A stretch of 64,000 bases of DNA from an uncultured Mediterraneibacter sp. (GTDB lineage Bacteria; Bacillota; Clostridia; Lachnospirales; Lachnospiraceae): contig CALWLJ010000017.1 in the NCBI GenBank assembly GCA_944381495.1, forward strand, positions 1-64,000. Reading direction: 5' to 3'. Positions 36,193-45,928 of the stretch are shown here, piece after piece. The position numbers were made by a program, and so were the translations under genes. The first letter of the stretch is position 1. Each line of letters starts with the position of its first letter. The notes beneath the pieces were generated by a model that was not told the origin of the DNA, made no database searches, and worked only from the letters and a program-made list of their open reading frames with translations.

Positions 36193-37977
36193 ATGCTTTA
36201 TCCGAAAATGAATGCCGTAAGACAGGTGTTTGATCTGAATGGTATCTGGAATTTTAAGCTGATTTCGGACGAATTAGATCGGAAAGAGCAGGCGGGAAGA
36301 TTATTGAAAAAAAGTCTTCCCATGCCTGTCCCCTCAGCGTATAATGATATTTACCCCAACAGAGAATTTGCAGATCATGTCGGCGAGATGGTCTATCAGA
36401 GGACATTTGACGTAACAGAGTCTATGCTGGAGGGCAGACTGGTGCTCCGATTTGGAAGCGCTGCCCACAGAGCGGAAGTATGGCTCAACGGAAACCGGAT
36501 TGGCGCCCATAAAGGCGGATTCCTTCCCTTTTCCTTTGAGATCGGCGGGAAGGTTCAAGAGGGAGAAAATCTTCTGACAGTTTATGTAAACAATATTGTT
36601 GATTATTCCACGCTTCCCTGCGGAAGAGTAGAAACAGAGTCCTTTCCCGGACTCCCGGACAGGACCGTGGATCTGCCGAATTTTGATTTCTATAATTATA
36701 CAGGTCTGCTTCGTCCGGTATGGCTGTACACCACACCTTTGACCTATATCCGGGATATCACGATAAACGGCCGGTGTGACGGGAGCTTTGAATGGAAAGT
36801 GGAAGCGGACGGCAAAGATCCGGCAGGCTCAGTGGCAGATATTCAGGTGCTGGACGAGAACGGAACGGTTCTTTTTCAGGGAAGCGGTTTCGAAGGCGCC
36901 GGACAGCTGGAAAAGATCCGCCCCTGGTCCTGTGAGGATCCGTGTCTGTACCGGTTCAGAGTGGAACTCAGAAATCGGGACGGAAGCAGGGATGAATATA
37001 CGGAGGAGTTTGGCTTTCGGGATATTTCGATTGAAAAATGCCGGATCTTGCTGAACGGAAAACCGGTTTATCTGAAGGGTTTTGGAAAACACGAGGAGGG
37101 CCCTTTCAGCGGAAGAGGAACGAACCTTCCTCTGATGACAAAGGATCTGGGGCTATTAAAATGGATCGGCGCCAATTCTTTCAGAACCAGCCATTATCCC
37201 AACAGTGAAGAGATGATGCAGTTGTGCGATCGTATGGGAATCCTTGTGATCGATGAGGCTCCTGCCGTAGGTCTGAATACAGGTTTTACAGCAACAGGAC
37301 TTCTTGGAGGCAGCCCGGAGGGAACCTGGGCAGTTTTAAAGACCGGGGAGCATCATCGAAGGGTGATGGAGGAGCTGGTGGACAGAGATAAGAATCATCC
37401 GTGTGTAATCGCCTGGTCGGTGGCAAATGAGCCTGCAAGCCAGGAAGAAGGCGCAAAGGAATACTTTGAGCCCCTTGTGCGTCTGACAAAGGAGAGAGAT
37501 GCTCAGCGCCGGCCCGTGACGATTGTTACTTATGAAGGTTCTACCCCGGAAACATGCAAGGTGGCTGAATTATGTGATTTCCTTATGTTGAACCGATACC
37601 GGGGATGGTATGACACCGAGGGGAATCTTCCGGGTGCAGCGGCAAAACTGGAAGCTGAACTGGAAGGATTCCATAGGAGATGCCCGGATAAACCGATCAT
37701 GCTGGGGGAATATGGAGCAGACACAGTCGCAGGTCTTCATGACGTGAACGCCAGACTGTTCACAGAAGAATATCAGACCCTGTTTATGAAAACCTATGCA
37801 GAGGTGTTTGACCGCCTTCCATATATTACCGGAGAACATGTATGGGTATTTGCCGATTTTGCTACGGCAGAGAATATCAAGCGGGTAGATGGAAATAAGA
37901 AAGGTATTTTTACACGGGACAGAAGACCGAAACAGGCTGCCTATTATCTGCGGGACAGATGGATGAAACGAGATTGA
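36193..37977 (+). CDS. uidA: Beta-glucuronidase (GH2)
   Basis: 594 residues with the full GH2 layout of sugar-binding, Ig-like and TIM-barrel domains. The acid/base is E413 (WSVANEP) and the nucleophile E506 (MLGEYGAD), almost the same numbering as E. coli GusA. The glucuronate-recognising N-x-K motif is N568/K570 in GNKKGIFTRDRRPK, which separates true glucuronidases from galactosidases. There is no signal peptide, so the enzyme is cytoplasmic and acts on imported substrates. It releases terminal glucuronic acid from oligosaccharides or conjugates. It is co-transcribed with the importer and the GH88 enzyme. Gut bacterial enzymes of this type also deconjugate host and drug glucuronides; whether this one does depends on its active-site loop. 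Confidence 0.93.
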   Translation: MLYPKMNAVRQVFDLNGIWNFKLISDELDRKEQAGRLLKKSLPMPVPSAYNDIYPNREFADHVGEMVYQRTFDVTESMLEGRLVLRFGSAAHRAEVWLNGNRIGAHKGGFLPFSFEIGGKVQEGENLLTVYVNNIVDYSTLPCGRVETESFPGLPDRTVDLPNFDFYNYTGLLRPVWLYTTPLTYIRDITINGRCDGSFEWKVEADGKDPAGSVADIQVLDENGTVLFQGSGFEGAGQLEKIRPWSCEDPCLYRFRVELRNRDGSRDEYTEEFGFRDISIEKCRILLNGKPVYLKGFGKHEEGPFSGRGTNLPLMTKDLGLLKWIGANSFRTSHYPNSEEMMQLCDRMGILVIDEAPAVGLNTGFTATGLLGGSPEGTWAVLKTGEHHRRVMEELVDRDKNHPCVIAWSVANEPASQEEGAKEYFEPLVRLTKERDAQRRPVTIVTYEGSTPETCKVAELCDFLMLNRYRGWYDTEGNLPGAAAKLEAELEGFHRRCPDKPIMLGEYGADTVAGLHDVNARLFTEEYQTLFMKTYAEVFDRLPYITGEHVWVFADFATAENIKRVDGNKKGIFTRDRRPKQAAYYLRDRWMKRD

Positions 37978-38012
37978 TCCGTCGGGATCAGAAGAACAAG
38001 GAGAACAGAACA

Positions 38013-39212
38013 ATGAAAAAATGGATCTGTATAGATGATCTGGACAGTTACAAGGAAGCGGAACAAAGCGAGATAGAGAATGCCATGCGCACAGCTGTTG
38101 CACAGGTCGAGCGGAATCTGCCGGAGTTTACGGATCAGTTCCCGGGAGCCAACAGCTTCGGACAGTTTTATAAACCGGGTCCTAACGTGGACTGGACGAC
38201 CGGTTTCTGGACCGGAGAGATCTGGCTTTCCTACGAAAATGCAGGCACAGAAGAAGAAAAAGAAAAGTTCCGGAGAGCGGGAGAGATCCAGGTTCAGTCA
38301 TTTATGAATCGCATCACAGAACGGATAGATGTAGATCATCATGACATGGGGTTCCTGTACAGTCTTTCCTGTGTGGCAGCCTTTAAGCTGACCGGAATGG
38401 AAGAAGCAAAGAGAGCTGCTCTGCTTGCGGCAGACAATCTGATCAGCCGTTTTCAGCCGGTGGGACAGTTTATCCAGGCCTGGGGGGAGATGGGAGCAAA
38501 GGATAACTACAGATTTATCATTGACTGCCTTCTGAACATCCCCCTGCTTTACTGGGCATTTGAAGAGACAGGAGAGGAAAAATACCGTGATATTGCAGAG
38601 CGTCATATTCATACAGCGCTTGCCAATGTGATCCGCGAGGACAATTCTACCTGGCATACATTTTTTATGGACCCTGAGACTGGAAAGCCGGATCACGGAG
38701 CTACCTGTCAGGGGTATAAGGACGGGTCTGCTTGGGCAAGAGGACAGGCATGGGGCGTGTATGGAACTGCTATCGGATATCGCTATACAAAGCGGAAAGA
38801 ATATATCGGGTATTTTAAACGTGTTACAGAATATTTCCTGGAGCATCTGCCGGAAGATCTCTGTCCATACTGGGATCTTACCTTTGGAGACGGGGATGAC
38901 GAGCCGAGAGACTCTTCTTCCGCAGTGATCGCGGTTTGCGGTATGCTGGAGATGAGCAAATATATGGAAGAAGATGACAGGAACTTCTATACATCGGCAG
39001 CGCTGAAGATCATGAAGCAGATGATAGAAAAATACAGCGTTAAGGATCCTGCTGTCAGCAATGGTCAGCTTCTTGCAGGCACTTATTCGAAAAAGACACC
39101 ATACAATACATGTAATGAAGCAGGTGTCGACGAGTGTGTGATCTGGGGAGACTATTTCTATATGGAAGCTCTGAATCGGATCCTGGATCCGGACTGGGAG
39201 ATGTACTGGTAA
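38013..39212 (+). CDS. ugl: Unsaturated glucuronyl hydrolase (GH88)
   Basis: 399 residues, an alpha6/alpha6-barrel enzyme. The two conserved aspartates are D111 (DVDHHDMGFLYSLS) and D171 (FIIDCLLNIPLLYWA), spaced like D88 and D149 of the Bacillus enzyme. GSAWARGQAWGVYG is another family signature. It hydrates and removes the 4,5-unsaturated uronic acid left at oligosaccharide ends by polysaccharide lyases, for example from hyaluronan or chondroitin. There is no signal peptide, so it is cytoplasmic. ATG 38013 has AAGGAG at proper spacing; the in-frame ATG at 37959 would overlap the glucuronidase gene. It is the last gene of the uronate operon. No lyase is in the window. Confidence 0.92.
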   Translation: MKKWICIDDLDSYKEAEQSEIENAMRTAVAQVERNLPEFTDQFPGANSFGQFYKPGPNVDWTTGFWTGEIWLSYENAGTEEEKEKFRRAGEIQVQSFMNRITERIDVDHHDMGFLYSLSCVAAFKLTGMEEAKRAALLAADNLISRFQPVGQFIQAWGEMGAKDNYRFIIDCLLNIPLLYWAFEETGEEKYRDIAERHIHTALANVIREDNSTWHTFFMDPETGKPDHGATCQGYKDGSAWARGQAWGVYGTAIGYRYTKRKEYIGYFKRVTEYFLEHLPEDLCPYWDLTFGDGDDEPRDSSSAVIAVCGMLEMSKYMEEDDRNFYTSAALKIMKQMIEKYSVKDPAVSNGQLLAGTYSKKTPYNTCNEAGVDECVIWGDYFYMEALNRILDPDWEMYW

Positions 39213-39331
39213 GAACACAGAAAGAATAAGCACCTGGATTGAAAGCGGAAGTAAAGGTGAATAGCCGGAATATGATTCCTGCAAATTCATTGAGATAAAG
39301 TGGTAAAACTGTAAAATACTGAAACTTATGA

Positions 39332-39360
39332 TTGACAATATTTCACTTTGCTTTTAAAAT
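39332..39360 (+). promoter_or_regulatory. Promoter of gdhA
   Basis: Perfect -35 TTGACA and -10 TAAAAT with a 17-base spacer, placed 75 bases before the gdhA ATG. It fits the strong, codon-optimised gene downstream. Confidence 0.75.
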
Positions 39361-39386
39361 AGACAAGTAGACAATGATGTCGAAAG

Positions 39387-39420
39387 AGCAGGCAGAATAT
39401 CTACCTGCTTATTTTATTTT
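39387..39420 (+). promoter_or_regulatory. Terminator-like hairpin in the gdhA leader
   Basis: AGCAGGCAG pairs with CTACCTGCT (one mismatch) and is followed by TATTTTATTTT, directly ahead of the AGGAGG of gdhA. Lying between promoter and gene, it could be an attenuator or a 5' stabilising hairpin. Confidence 0.45.
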
Positions 39421-39422
39421 AG

Positions 39423-40769
<1,347 letters not shown>

Positions 40770-40800
40770 GATTTCTGCTAAATTTAGAAAACATAGACAG

Positions 40801-40839
40801 AGAAGGGATCCGCGGGAGAGTATCTTCCGCGGCTCTTCT
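40801..40839 (+). terminator. GC-rich hairpin after gdhA, probable terminator
   Basis: AGAAGGG and CCGCGGGAG pair with CTTCCGCGG and CTCTTCT with a two-base bulge, giving about 16 pairs. The T tract is nearly absent (GTTATAGG), so termination by it is likely but not certain. Between this hairpin and 40970, the rest of the 40770-41176 gap holds nothing I recognise. Confidence 0.5.
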
Positions 40840-40969
40840 GTTATAGGCGTCTGTTTTATCGATGATTTCTCACAGAAGCTTAGAGCGGTATAAATGATTC
40901 CGGGGAAGGAGATACTGAATAAAAATAGAAAAAGAACAGAAAGATTGTGTAAAAAAAGAGTTAAATCCG

Positions 40970-40998
40970 TTGACAGAACCCCGAAAATCGATTATAGT
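40970..40998 (+). promoter_or_regulatory. Promoter of the riboswitch-controlled P-type ATPase
   Basis: Perfect TTGACA at 40970 and TATAGT at 40993, with a 17-base spacer. The predicted start near 41005 falls just before the aptamer. Confidence 0.8.
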
Positions 40999-41005
40999 AA
41001 TTCCT

Positions 41006-41107
41006 GGTAAAAGGGAGTAACTGGCGCTTTCTTCCGGAAGGCGTTTGCGATGTCGTCAATACGATGGACAGCCATCCGTATCGCGATTAAACGGTGAGAC
41101 TTTTATT
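41006..41107 (+). ncRNA. yybP-ykoY manganese riboswitch aptamer
   Basis: The 5' conserved box AAAAGGGAGTAAC and the 3' box ACGGTGAGAC are both present, with a GTCGTCAATACGATGG internal segment between, as expected for the yybP-ykoY (RF00080-like) class. P1 can form between GGTAAAAG (41006-41013) and CTTTTATT (41100-41107). The same CTTTTATT is the 5' arm of the terminator that follows, so ligand-stabilised P1 would prevent termination. Members of this class sense Mn2+ and switch on exporters. Confidence 0.85.
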
Positions 41108-41144
41108 GCATTTAAAGAGCAGTGCAATAAAATGTCTCTTTTTT
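41096..41144 (+). terminator. Expression-platform terminator of the riboswitch
   Basis: GAGACTTTTATTGCA pairs with TGCAATAAAATGTCTC (one bulge), followed by TTTTTT. It is mutually exclusive with aptamer stem P1 and ends 32 bases before the ATPase ATG. Confidence 0.88.
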
Positions 41145-41176
41145 ATTGCACCCACAAAAAAACGGAGGTCAGAGAA

Positions 41177-43798
41177 ATGAAGAACTACTATCAGTTGTCA
41201 GGCGAAGAGACAATGAGAGAAGTCAATGGCACCACTGAGCCGCTTACTGACGAACAGGTGCGGGAGCACCAGGAAAAGTATGGCCGTAATGAGCTGGTGG
41301 AAGGCAAGAAGAAGACTACGCTGCAGATTTTTCTGGAGCAGTACAAGGATTTTCTCGTTATTATCCTTATTATTGCAGCCATTGTTTCTGGATTCCTGGG
41401 AGATATCGAGAGTGCGATCGTCATCCTGATCGTTATTACGATGAACGCGATCCTGGGTACGGTACAGACGATCAAAGCGGAGCAGTCGCTTGAAAGTCTG
41501 AAGAAGCTTTCCGGACCGGAGGCGAAAGTTTTAAGAGGCGGAAATGTGGTACAGATCCCCTCTTCGGAAGTGACAGTGGGAGATATCGTCATGCTGGATG
41601 CGGGTGACTATATTCCGGCAGACGGACGTATCCTGGAGTGTGCCAGCCTGAAGGTAGATGAGAGCGCGCTGACAGGAGAAAGCCTTGGTGTCGAAAAGAG
41701 TGTTGATGTGATCGATCAGGATGAGGTTCCTCTTGGAGACCGTCTTAATATGGTATATTCCGGAAGCTTTGTGACATACGGAAGAGGATCTTTTGTTGTG
41801 ACAGGAATCGGAATGGAGACAGAGGTGGGCAAGATTGCCAGCCTTCTGAAGACGACTTCGGAGAAGAGAACACCGCTGCAGATCAATCTGGATCAGTTTG
41901 GACAGAAGCTTTCCATTCTTATCCTGGTATTCTGTGCAATCCTCTTTGGTATCAGCGTATTCCGCGGGGACAATATCGGTGATGCATTCCTGTTTGCGGT
42001 GGCACTTGCAGTTGCTGCTATCCCGGAGGCGCTGAGCTCTATCGTTACGATCGTGCTTTCCTTCGGTACACAGAAGATGGCGAGAGAACATGCCATCATC
42101 CGTAAGCTGCAGGCAGTGGAAGGACTGGGAAGTGTATCTGTAATCTGCTCTGACAAGACAGGAACACTGACTCAGAACAAGATGACAGTAGAAGACTATT
42201 ATGTGGATGACGTCTGTATTCCGGCGGATGGAGTGGATCTGAATGATCCTTCCCAGAGCAGGCTGCTGATCAGCAGTATCCTCTGCAGTGACGCCAAGAT
42301 CACAGACGGAACGGAAATCGGAGATCCTACTGAGACTGCACTTCTGAATCTCGGCCTGAAGCTGGGCCTGGATCCGGAGGATGTACGTGCCAAGTATCCC
42401 CGTGAGAGCGAGAATCCTTTTGACAGTGACAGAAAGCTGATGTCCACCAAGCATACAATGGAAGGTATCCCCACCATGCTGGTGAAAGGTGCGGTAGATG
42501 TACTCCTTGACAGAATGGTATACATTCAGATCGGCGGAGAAGTAAGACCTATCACACCGGAGGACAGAAAGAAGATTGAGGCTCAGAACCAGGAGTTTTC
42601 CAGATCTGGCCTTCGTGTTCTTGCATTTGCATATAAGGTTGTGTCAGATGAACTTGAATTAAGTATCGAAGATGAGTATGATCTTACATTCCTTGGCTTG
42701 ATCGCTATGATGGATCCGCCGAGAGTTGAATCACAGGCGGCTGTTGCCGAGTGCAAGAGCGCCGGTATCCGTCCGATCATGATCACAGGAGATCACAAAG
42801 TTACTGCTGCAGCCATTGCAAAAAGGATAGGAATCCTGGAAAATGAATCTGAGGCCTGTGAAGGTGCGGTAATCGACAAGATGTCCGATGAGGAGCTGCA
42901 GGATTTCGTAGAAGGCATATCCGTTTACGCACGTGTATCCCCGGAGCATAAGATCCGTATTGTCCGGGCATGGCAGGAAAGGGGCAATATTGTCGCCATG
43001 ACAGGAGACGGTGTTAATGACGCTCCGGCTCTGAAACAGGCTGATATCGGTGTGGCAATGGGAATCACCGGAAGTGAAGTGTCAAAGGACGCAGCGGCGA
43101 TGGTGCTGACAGATGATAACTTTGCAACGATTGTTAAGGCAGTTGAGAACGGGCGAAACCTGTACCGTAATATCAAGAGTGCGATCCAGTTCCTTCTGTC
43201 CGGAAACTTTGGCGCGATCCTGGCGGTGCTTTATGCATCTATCACAAATCTGCCGGTTCCGTTTGCACCGGTACACCTGTTGTTTATCAACCTGCTGACA
43301 GACAGCCTTCCTGCGATCGCTCTTGGTCTGGAACCTCATTCAAAAGATGTTATGAACGAGAAACCCCGTCCGATGAACGAATCCATCCTGACAAAAGATT
43401 TCCTGATCAAGGTTGGAACAGAAGGACTTTCCATCGGCGTGACATCAATGATCGCATTTCTGATCGGTTATCACGGCGAGAATGCTCTGCTTGGAAGTAC
43501 TATGGCGTTTGCCACACTGTGTTCCGCAAGGTTATTCCACGGATTTAACTGTAAGTCAGACCGGCCGGTAGTATTTACAAGAAAAGTGTTTAACAATATT
43601 TACCTGATCGGTGCATTCCTCCTTGGTATCATCCTGATCACATCAGTTGTTATGATTCCGGCACTGCACAATATGTTCCAGGTACAGACACTGACGTTTA
43701 CCCAGCTGCTTATCGTGTATGGACTTGCGGCGGTGAACATTCCGGTGATCCAGCTGCTGAAGGGGATCAGACTGTTATTCAAAAAAAGAAAGAAATAA
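41177..43798 (+). CDS. P2A-type cation ATPase (Ca2+/Mn2+ exporter)
   Basis: 873 residues. Cation-ATPase N-terminal domain, actuator TGES (ALTGESLGVEKS), phosphorylation motif with D326 (CSDKTGTLTQNKM), membrane motif PEAL in M4 (VAAIPEALSSIV), and hinge TGDGVNDAPALKQADIG. PEAL instead of PEGL and the sequence overall match SERCA/PMR1-like P2A pumps, which export Ca2+ and Mn2+. The manganese riboswitch in its leader makes Mn2+ efflux the likely physiological job. The start is ATG 41177 with CGGAGG upstream; the reading frame extends back through the riboswitch but that part is not coding. Confidence 0.94.
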   Translation: MKNYYQLSGEETMREVNGTTEPLTDEQVREHQEKYGRNELVEGKKKTTLQIFLEQYKDFLVIILIIAAIVSGFLGDIESAIVILIVITMNAILGTVQTIKAEQSLESLKKLSGPEAKVLRGGNVVQIPSSEVTVGDIVMLDAGDYIPADGRILECASLKVDESALTGESLGVEKSVDVIDQDEVPLGDRLNMVYSGSFVTYGRGSFVVTGIGMETEVGKIASLLKTTSEKRTPLQINLDQFGQKLSILILVFCAILFGISVFRGDNIGDAFLFAVALAVAAIPEALSSIVTIVLSFGTQKMAREHAIIRKLQAVEGLGSVSVICSDKTGTLTQNKMTVEDYYVDDVCIPADGVDLNDPSQSRLLISSILCSDAKITDGTEIGDPTETALLNLGLKLGLDPEDVRAKYPRESENPFDSDRKLMSTKHTMEGIPTMLVKGAVDVLLDRMVYIQIGGEVRPITPEDRKKIEAQNQEFSRSGLRVLAFAYKVVSDELELSIEDEYDLTFLGLIAMMDPPRVESQAAVAECKSAGIRPIMITGDHKVTAAAIAKRIGILENESEACEGAVIDKMSDEELQDFVEGISVYARVSPEHKIRIVRAWQERGNIVAMTGDGVNDAPALKQADIGVAMGITGSEVSKDAAAMVLTDDNFATIVKAVENGRNLYRNIKSAIQFLLSGNFGAILAVLYASITNLPVPFAPVHLLFINLLTDSLPAIALGLEPHSKDVMNEKPRPMNESILTKDFLIKVGTEGLSIGVTSMIAFLIGYHGENALLGSTMAFATLCSARLFHGFNCKSDRPVVFTRKVFNNIYLIGAFLLGIILITSVVMIPALHNMFQVQTLTFTQLLIVYGLAAVNIPVIQLLKGIRLLFKKRKK

Positions 43799-43904
43799 AG
43801 GATTTTAAGGGAAAGAAAATACGGGGGAGCAGTATCAACGTTGAATTGGCCATCTGAGGTAATTGGCAATTTGCTGCCTGAGGTGGCCAGAAAGGAAGAA
43901 ATGG

Positions 43905-45749
43905 ATGAAAAAGGTAGAGAAACCGAAAAAACCACTGATAATCTATTACCTGATCGCAGCTGTGGTGCTGATCCTGCTCAATATGTTTGTGTTCCCAATG
44001 TTTACGGGAAACCATATCCAAGAGGTGGATTACGGGACATTCCTTACTATGGTCGAGAATAAGGAAGTATCGAAGGTTCAGCTCGAGGGCGACAATATCT
44101 ATTTCATAGATAAGAGCGAGGATCCGCAGCAGTATGTGACCACCACTTTTGATGATCCGGATCTGGTAAACCGTCTGGTAGATTCCGGATGTGAGTTCGG
44201 CAGAGTAGCTCAGGAAGAAATGAATCCTCTCCTCAGCTTTATCATCTCTATCATCGTCCCTGTCGTTATCTTCGTTGTGCTGGGACAGTGGCTGTCCAAG
44301 CAGATGATGAAGAAAATGGGCGGGGGCGCCGGTGGTAATCCGTTTATGTCATTTGGGAAAAGTAATGCCAAGGTTTATGTGGAATCAACAACAGGAATTA
44401 CTTTTGATGATGTGGCCGGTGAAGATGAGGCCAAGGAACTTTTGACAGAAATCGTGGATTTTCTGCACAATCCGGGAAAATATCAGGAGATTGGAGCTGT
44501 ATGCCCCAAAGGAGCGCTTCTGGTAGGACCGCCCGGAACCGGAAAGACACTGCTGGCGAAAGCTGTGGCAGGAGAGGCGGGGGTACCCTTCTTTTCTATA
44601 TCCGGTTCCGAGTTTGTGGAGATGTTCGTCGGTATGGGAGCGTCCAAAGTCCGTGATCTTTTCAAACAGGCAAATGAAAAAGCACCATGTATCGTGTTCA
44701 TCGACGAGATCGATACAATTGGAAAGAAGAGAGACAGCCAGGGATTCAGCGGAAACGATGAGCGCGAGCAGACACTGAACCAGCTGCTCACAGAGATGGA
44801 CGGGTTTGATGCGTCTAAGGGTGTTATCATCCTGGCGGCTACAAACCGTCCGGACAGTCTGGATCCGGCTCTGTTAAGACCAGGCCGTTTTGATCGCCGT
44901 ATCCCGGTGGAACTGCCGGACCTGAAAGGCCGTGAGGAGATCCTGAAGGTACATGCAAAGAAGATCAAGCTGGGAGACGATGTGGATTTCAACGCGATTG
45001 CGAGAGCGGCTTCCGGAGCTTCTGGAGCGGATCTTGCCAATATGATCAATGAGGCGGCGCTGAGAGCCGTGCGTGAGAACCGCAGGTTCGTTACGCAGTC
45101 AGATCTGGAGGAAAGTATTGAGGTTGTTATTGCCGGATATCAGAAGAAGAACAAGGTTCTTTCAACCAAGGAGCGCCTGATCGTTTCTTACCATGAGATC
45201 GGTCATGCTCTTGTAGCGGCTCTGCAGTCGCATTCGGCACCTGTGACCAAGATCACGATCATCCCCAGGACTTCCGGTGCGCTGGGTTATACCATGCAGG
45301 TGGAGGAAGAGGAGCGCAACCTGATGTCAAAGGAGGAGATTGAGAATAAGATTGCTACTCTGACCGGCGGACGCTGCGCGGAGCAGCTGATCTTCGATTC
45401 GGTGACAACAGGTGCATCTAATGACATCGAGCAGGCTACCAAGCTTGCCCGGGCCATGATTACCCGGTTCGGTATGAGCAAGTTCGGTATGGTGGCAATG
45501 GAGACACAGGTGAATCCTTATCTGGGCGGAGACAGTTCATTAAGCTGCTCGCCAGAAACAGCAGCCGAGATCGATGACATGGTTGTCGAGATTGTAAAAC
45601 AGGCATATGACAAAGCAATGAATCTGCTCCGAGAGAATAAGGCGAAACTTCATGAACTTGCCAAATATCTCTATGAAAAAGAGACGATTACCGGTGAAGA
45701 ATTTATGATGATCCTTAATAGAAAAGAACTTCTTGAGGAGAAAAAATAA
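43905..45749 (+). CDS. ftsH: ATP-dependent zinc metalloprotease FtsH
   Basis: 614 residues. N-terminal transmembrane helix (about 13-33), small extracellular domain, second helix (about 118-138), AAA ATPase with Walker A GPPGTGKT, Walker [22 protein letters not shown], then the M41 protease with zinc ligands H430 and H434 (HEIGH). It degrades misfolded membrane and regulatory proteins. ATG 43905 has AAAGGA upstream and starts the basic N-terminus MKKVEKPKK. It lies between two P-type ATPase genes; the common hpt/tilS neighbours are absent, and many Clostridia carry several FtsH copies, so this may be an extra one. Confidence 0.94.
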   Translation: MKKVEKPKKPLIIYYLIAAVVLILLNMFVFPMFTGNHIQEVDYGTFLTMVENKEVSKVQLEGDNIYFIDKSEDPQQYVTTTFDDPDLVNRLVDSGCEFGRVAQEEMNPLLSFIISIIVPVVIFVVLGQWLSKQMMKKMGGGAGGNPFMSFGKSNAKVYVESTTGITFDDVAGEDEAKELLTEIVDFLHNPGKYQEIGAVCPKGALLVGPPGTGKTLLAKAVAGEAGVPFFSISGSEFVEMFVGMGASKVRDLFKQANEKAPCIVFIDEIDTIGKKRDSQGFSGNDEREQTLNQLLTEMDGFDASKGVIILAATNRPDSLDPALLRPGRFDRRIPVELPDLKGREEILKVHAKKIKLGDDVDFNAIARAASGASGADLANMINEAALRAVRENRRFVTQSDLEESIEVVIAGYQKKNKVLSTKERLIVSYHEIGHALVAALQSHSAPVTKITIIPRTSGALGYTMQVEEEERNLMSKEEIENKIATLTGGRCAEQLIFDSVTTGASNDIEQATKLARAMITRFGMSKFGMVAMETQVNPYLGGDSSLSCSPETAAEIDDMVVEIVKQAYDKAMNLLRENKAKLHELAKYLYEKETITGEEFMMILNRKELLEEKK

Positions 45750-45764
45750 AGATTTCCTTAAGTC

Positions 45765-45834
45765 ACTGGAAAAATATTTCCAGTATGTTAGAATAATGCC
45801 AGAACAGGTCAGCCCCGTGTGAGATCCACGGGGC
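45765..45834 (+). terminator. Two hairpins after ftsH
   Basis: ACTGGAAA/TTTCCAGT (45765-45784) and GCCCCGTG/CACGGGGC (45812-45834) are perfect stems of 8 bp each. Neither has a true T run (ACTGTCATTT after the second), so termination may be partial and the downstream ATPase gene could receive readthrough. Confidence 0.45.
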
Positions 45835-45928
45835 ACTGTCATTTAGGCGAAAACCTGATGAGGAAACAGCGACGCGGATATTATGCCTCCGTTTCGCGGG
45901 AAAGATTGCCAGGAAGGAACGACAGGAT

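Noticed and set aside
41045-41176. Upstream extension of the P2A ATPase reading frame
   Set aside because: The sequence is the riboswitch and its terminator; ATG 41177 has CGGAGG and starts the family N-terminus.
43845-43895. Imperfect inverted repeat TGGCCATCTGAGG/CCTGAGGTGGCCA before ftsH as a terminator
   Set aside because: Two mismatched positions and no T tract; it could be an operator, but the evidence is too thin to annotate.
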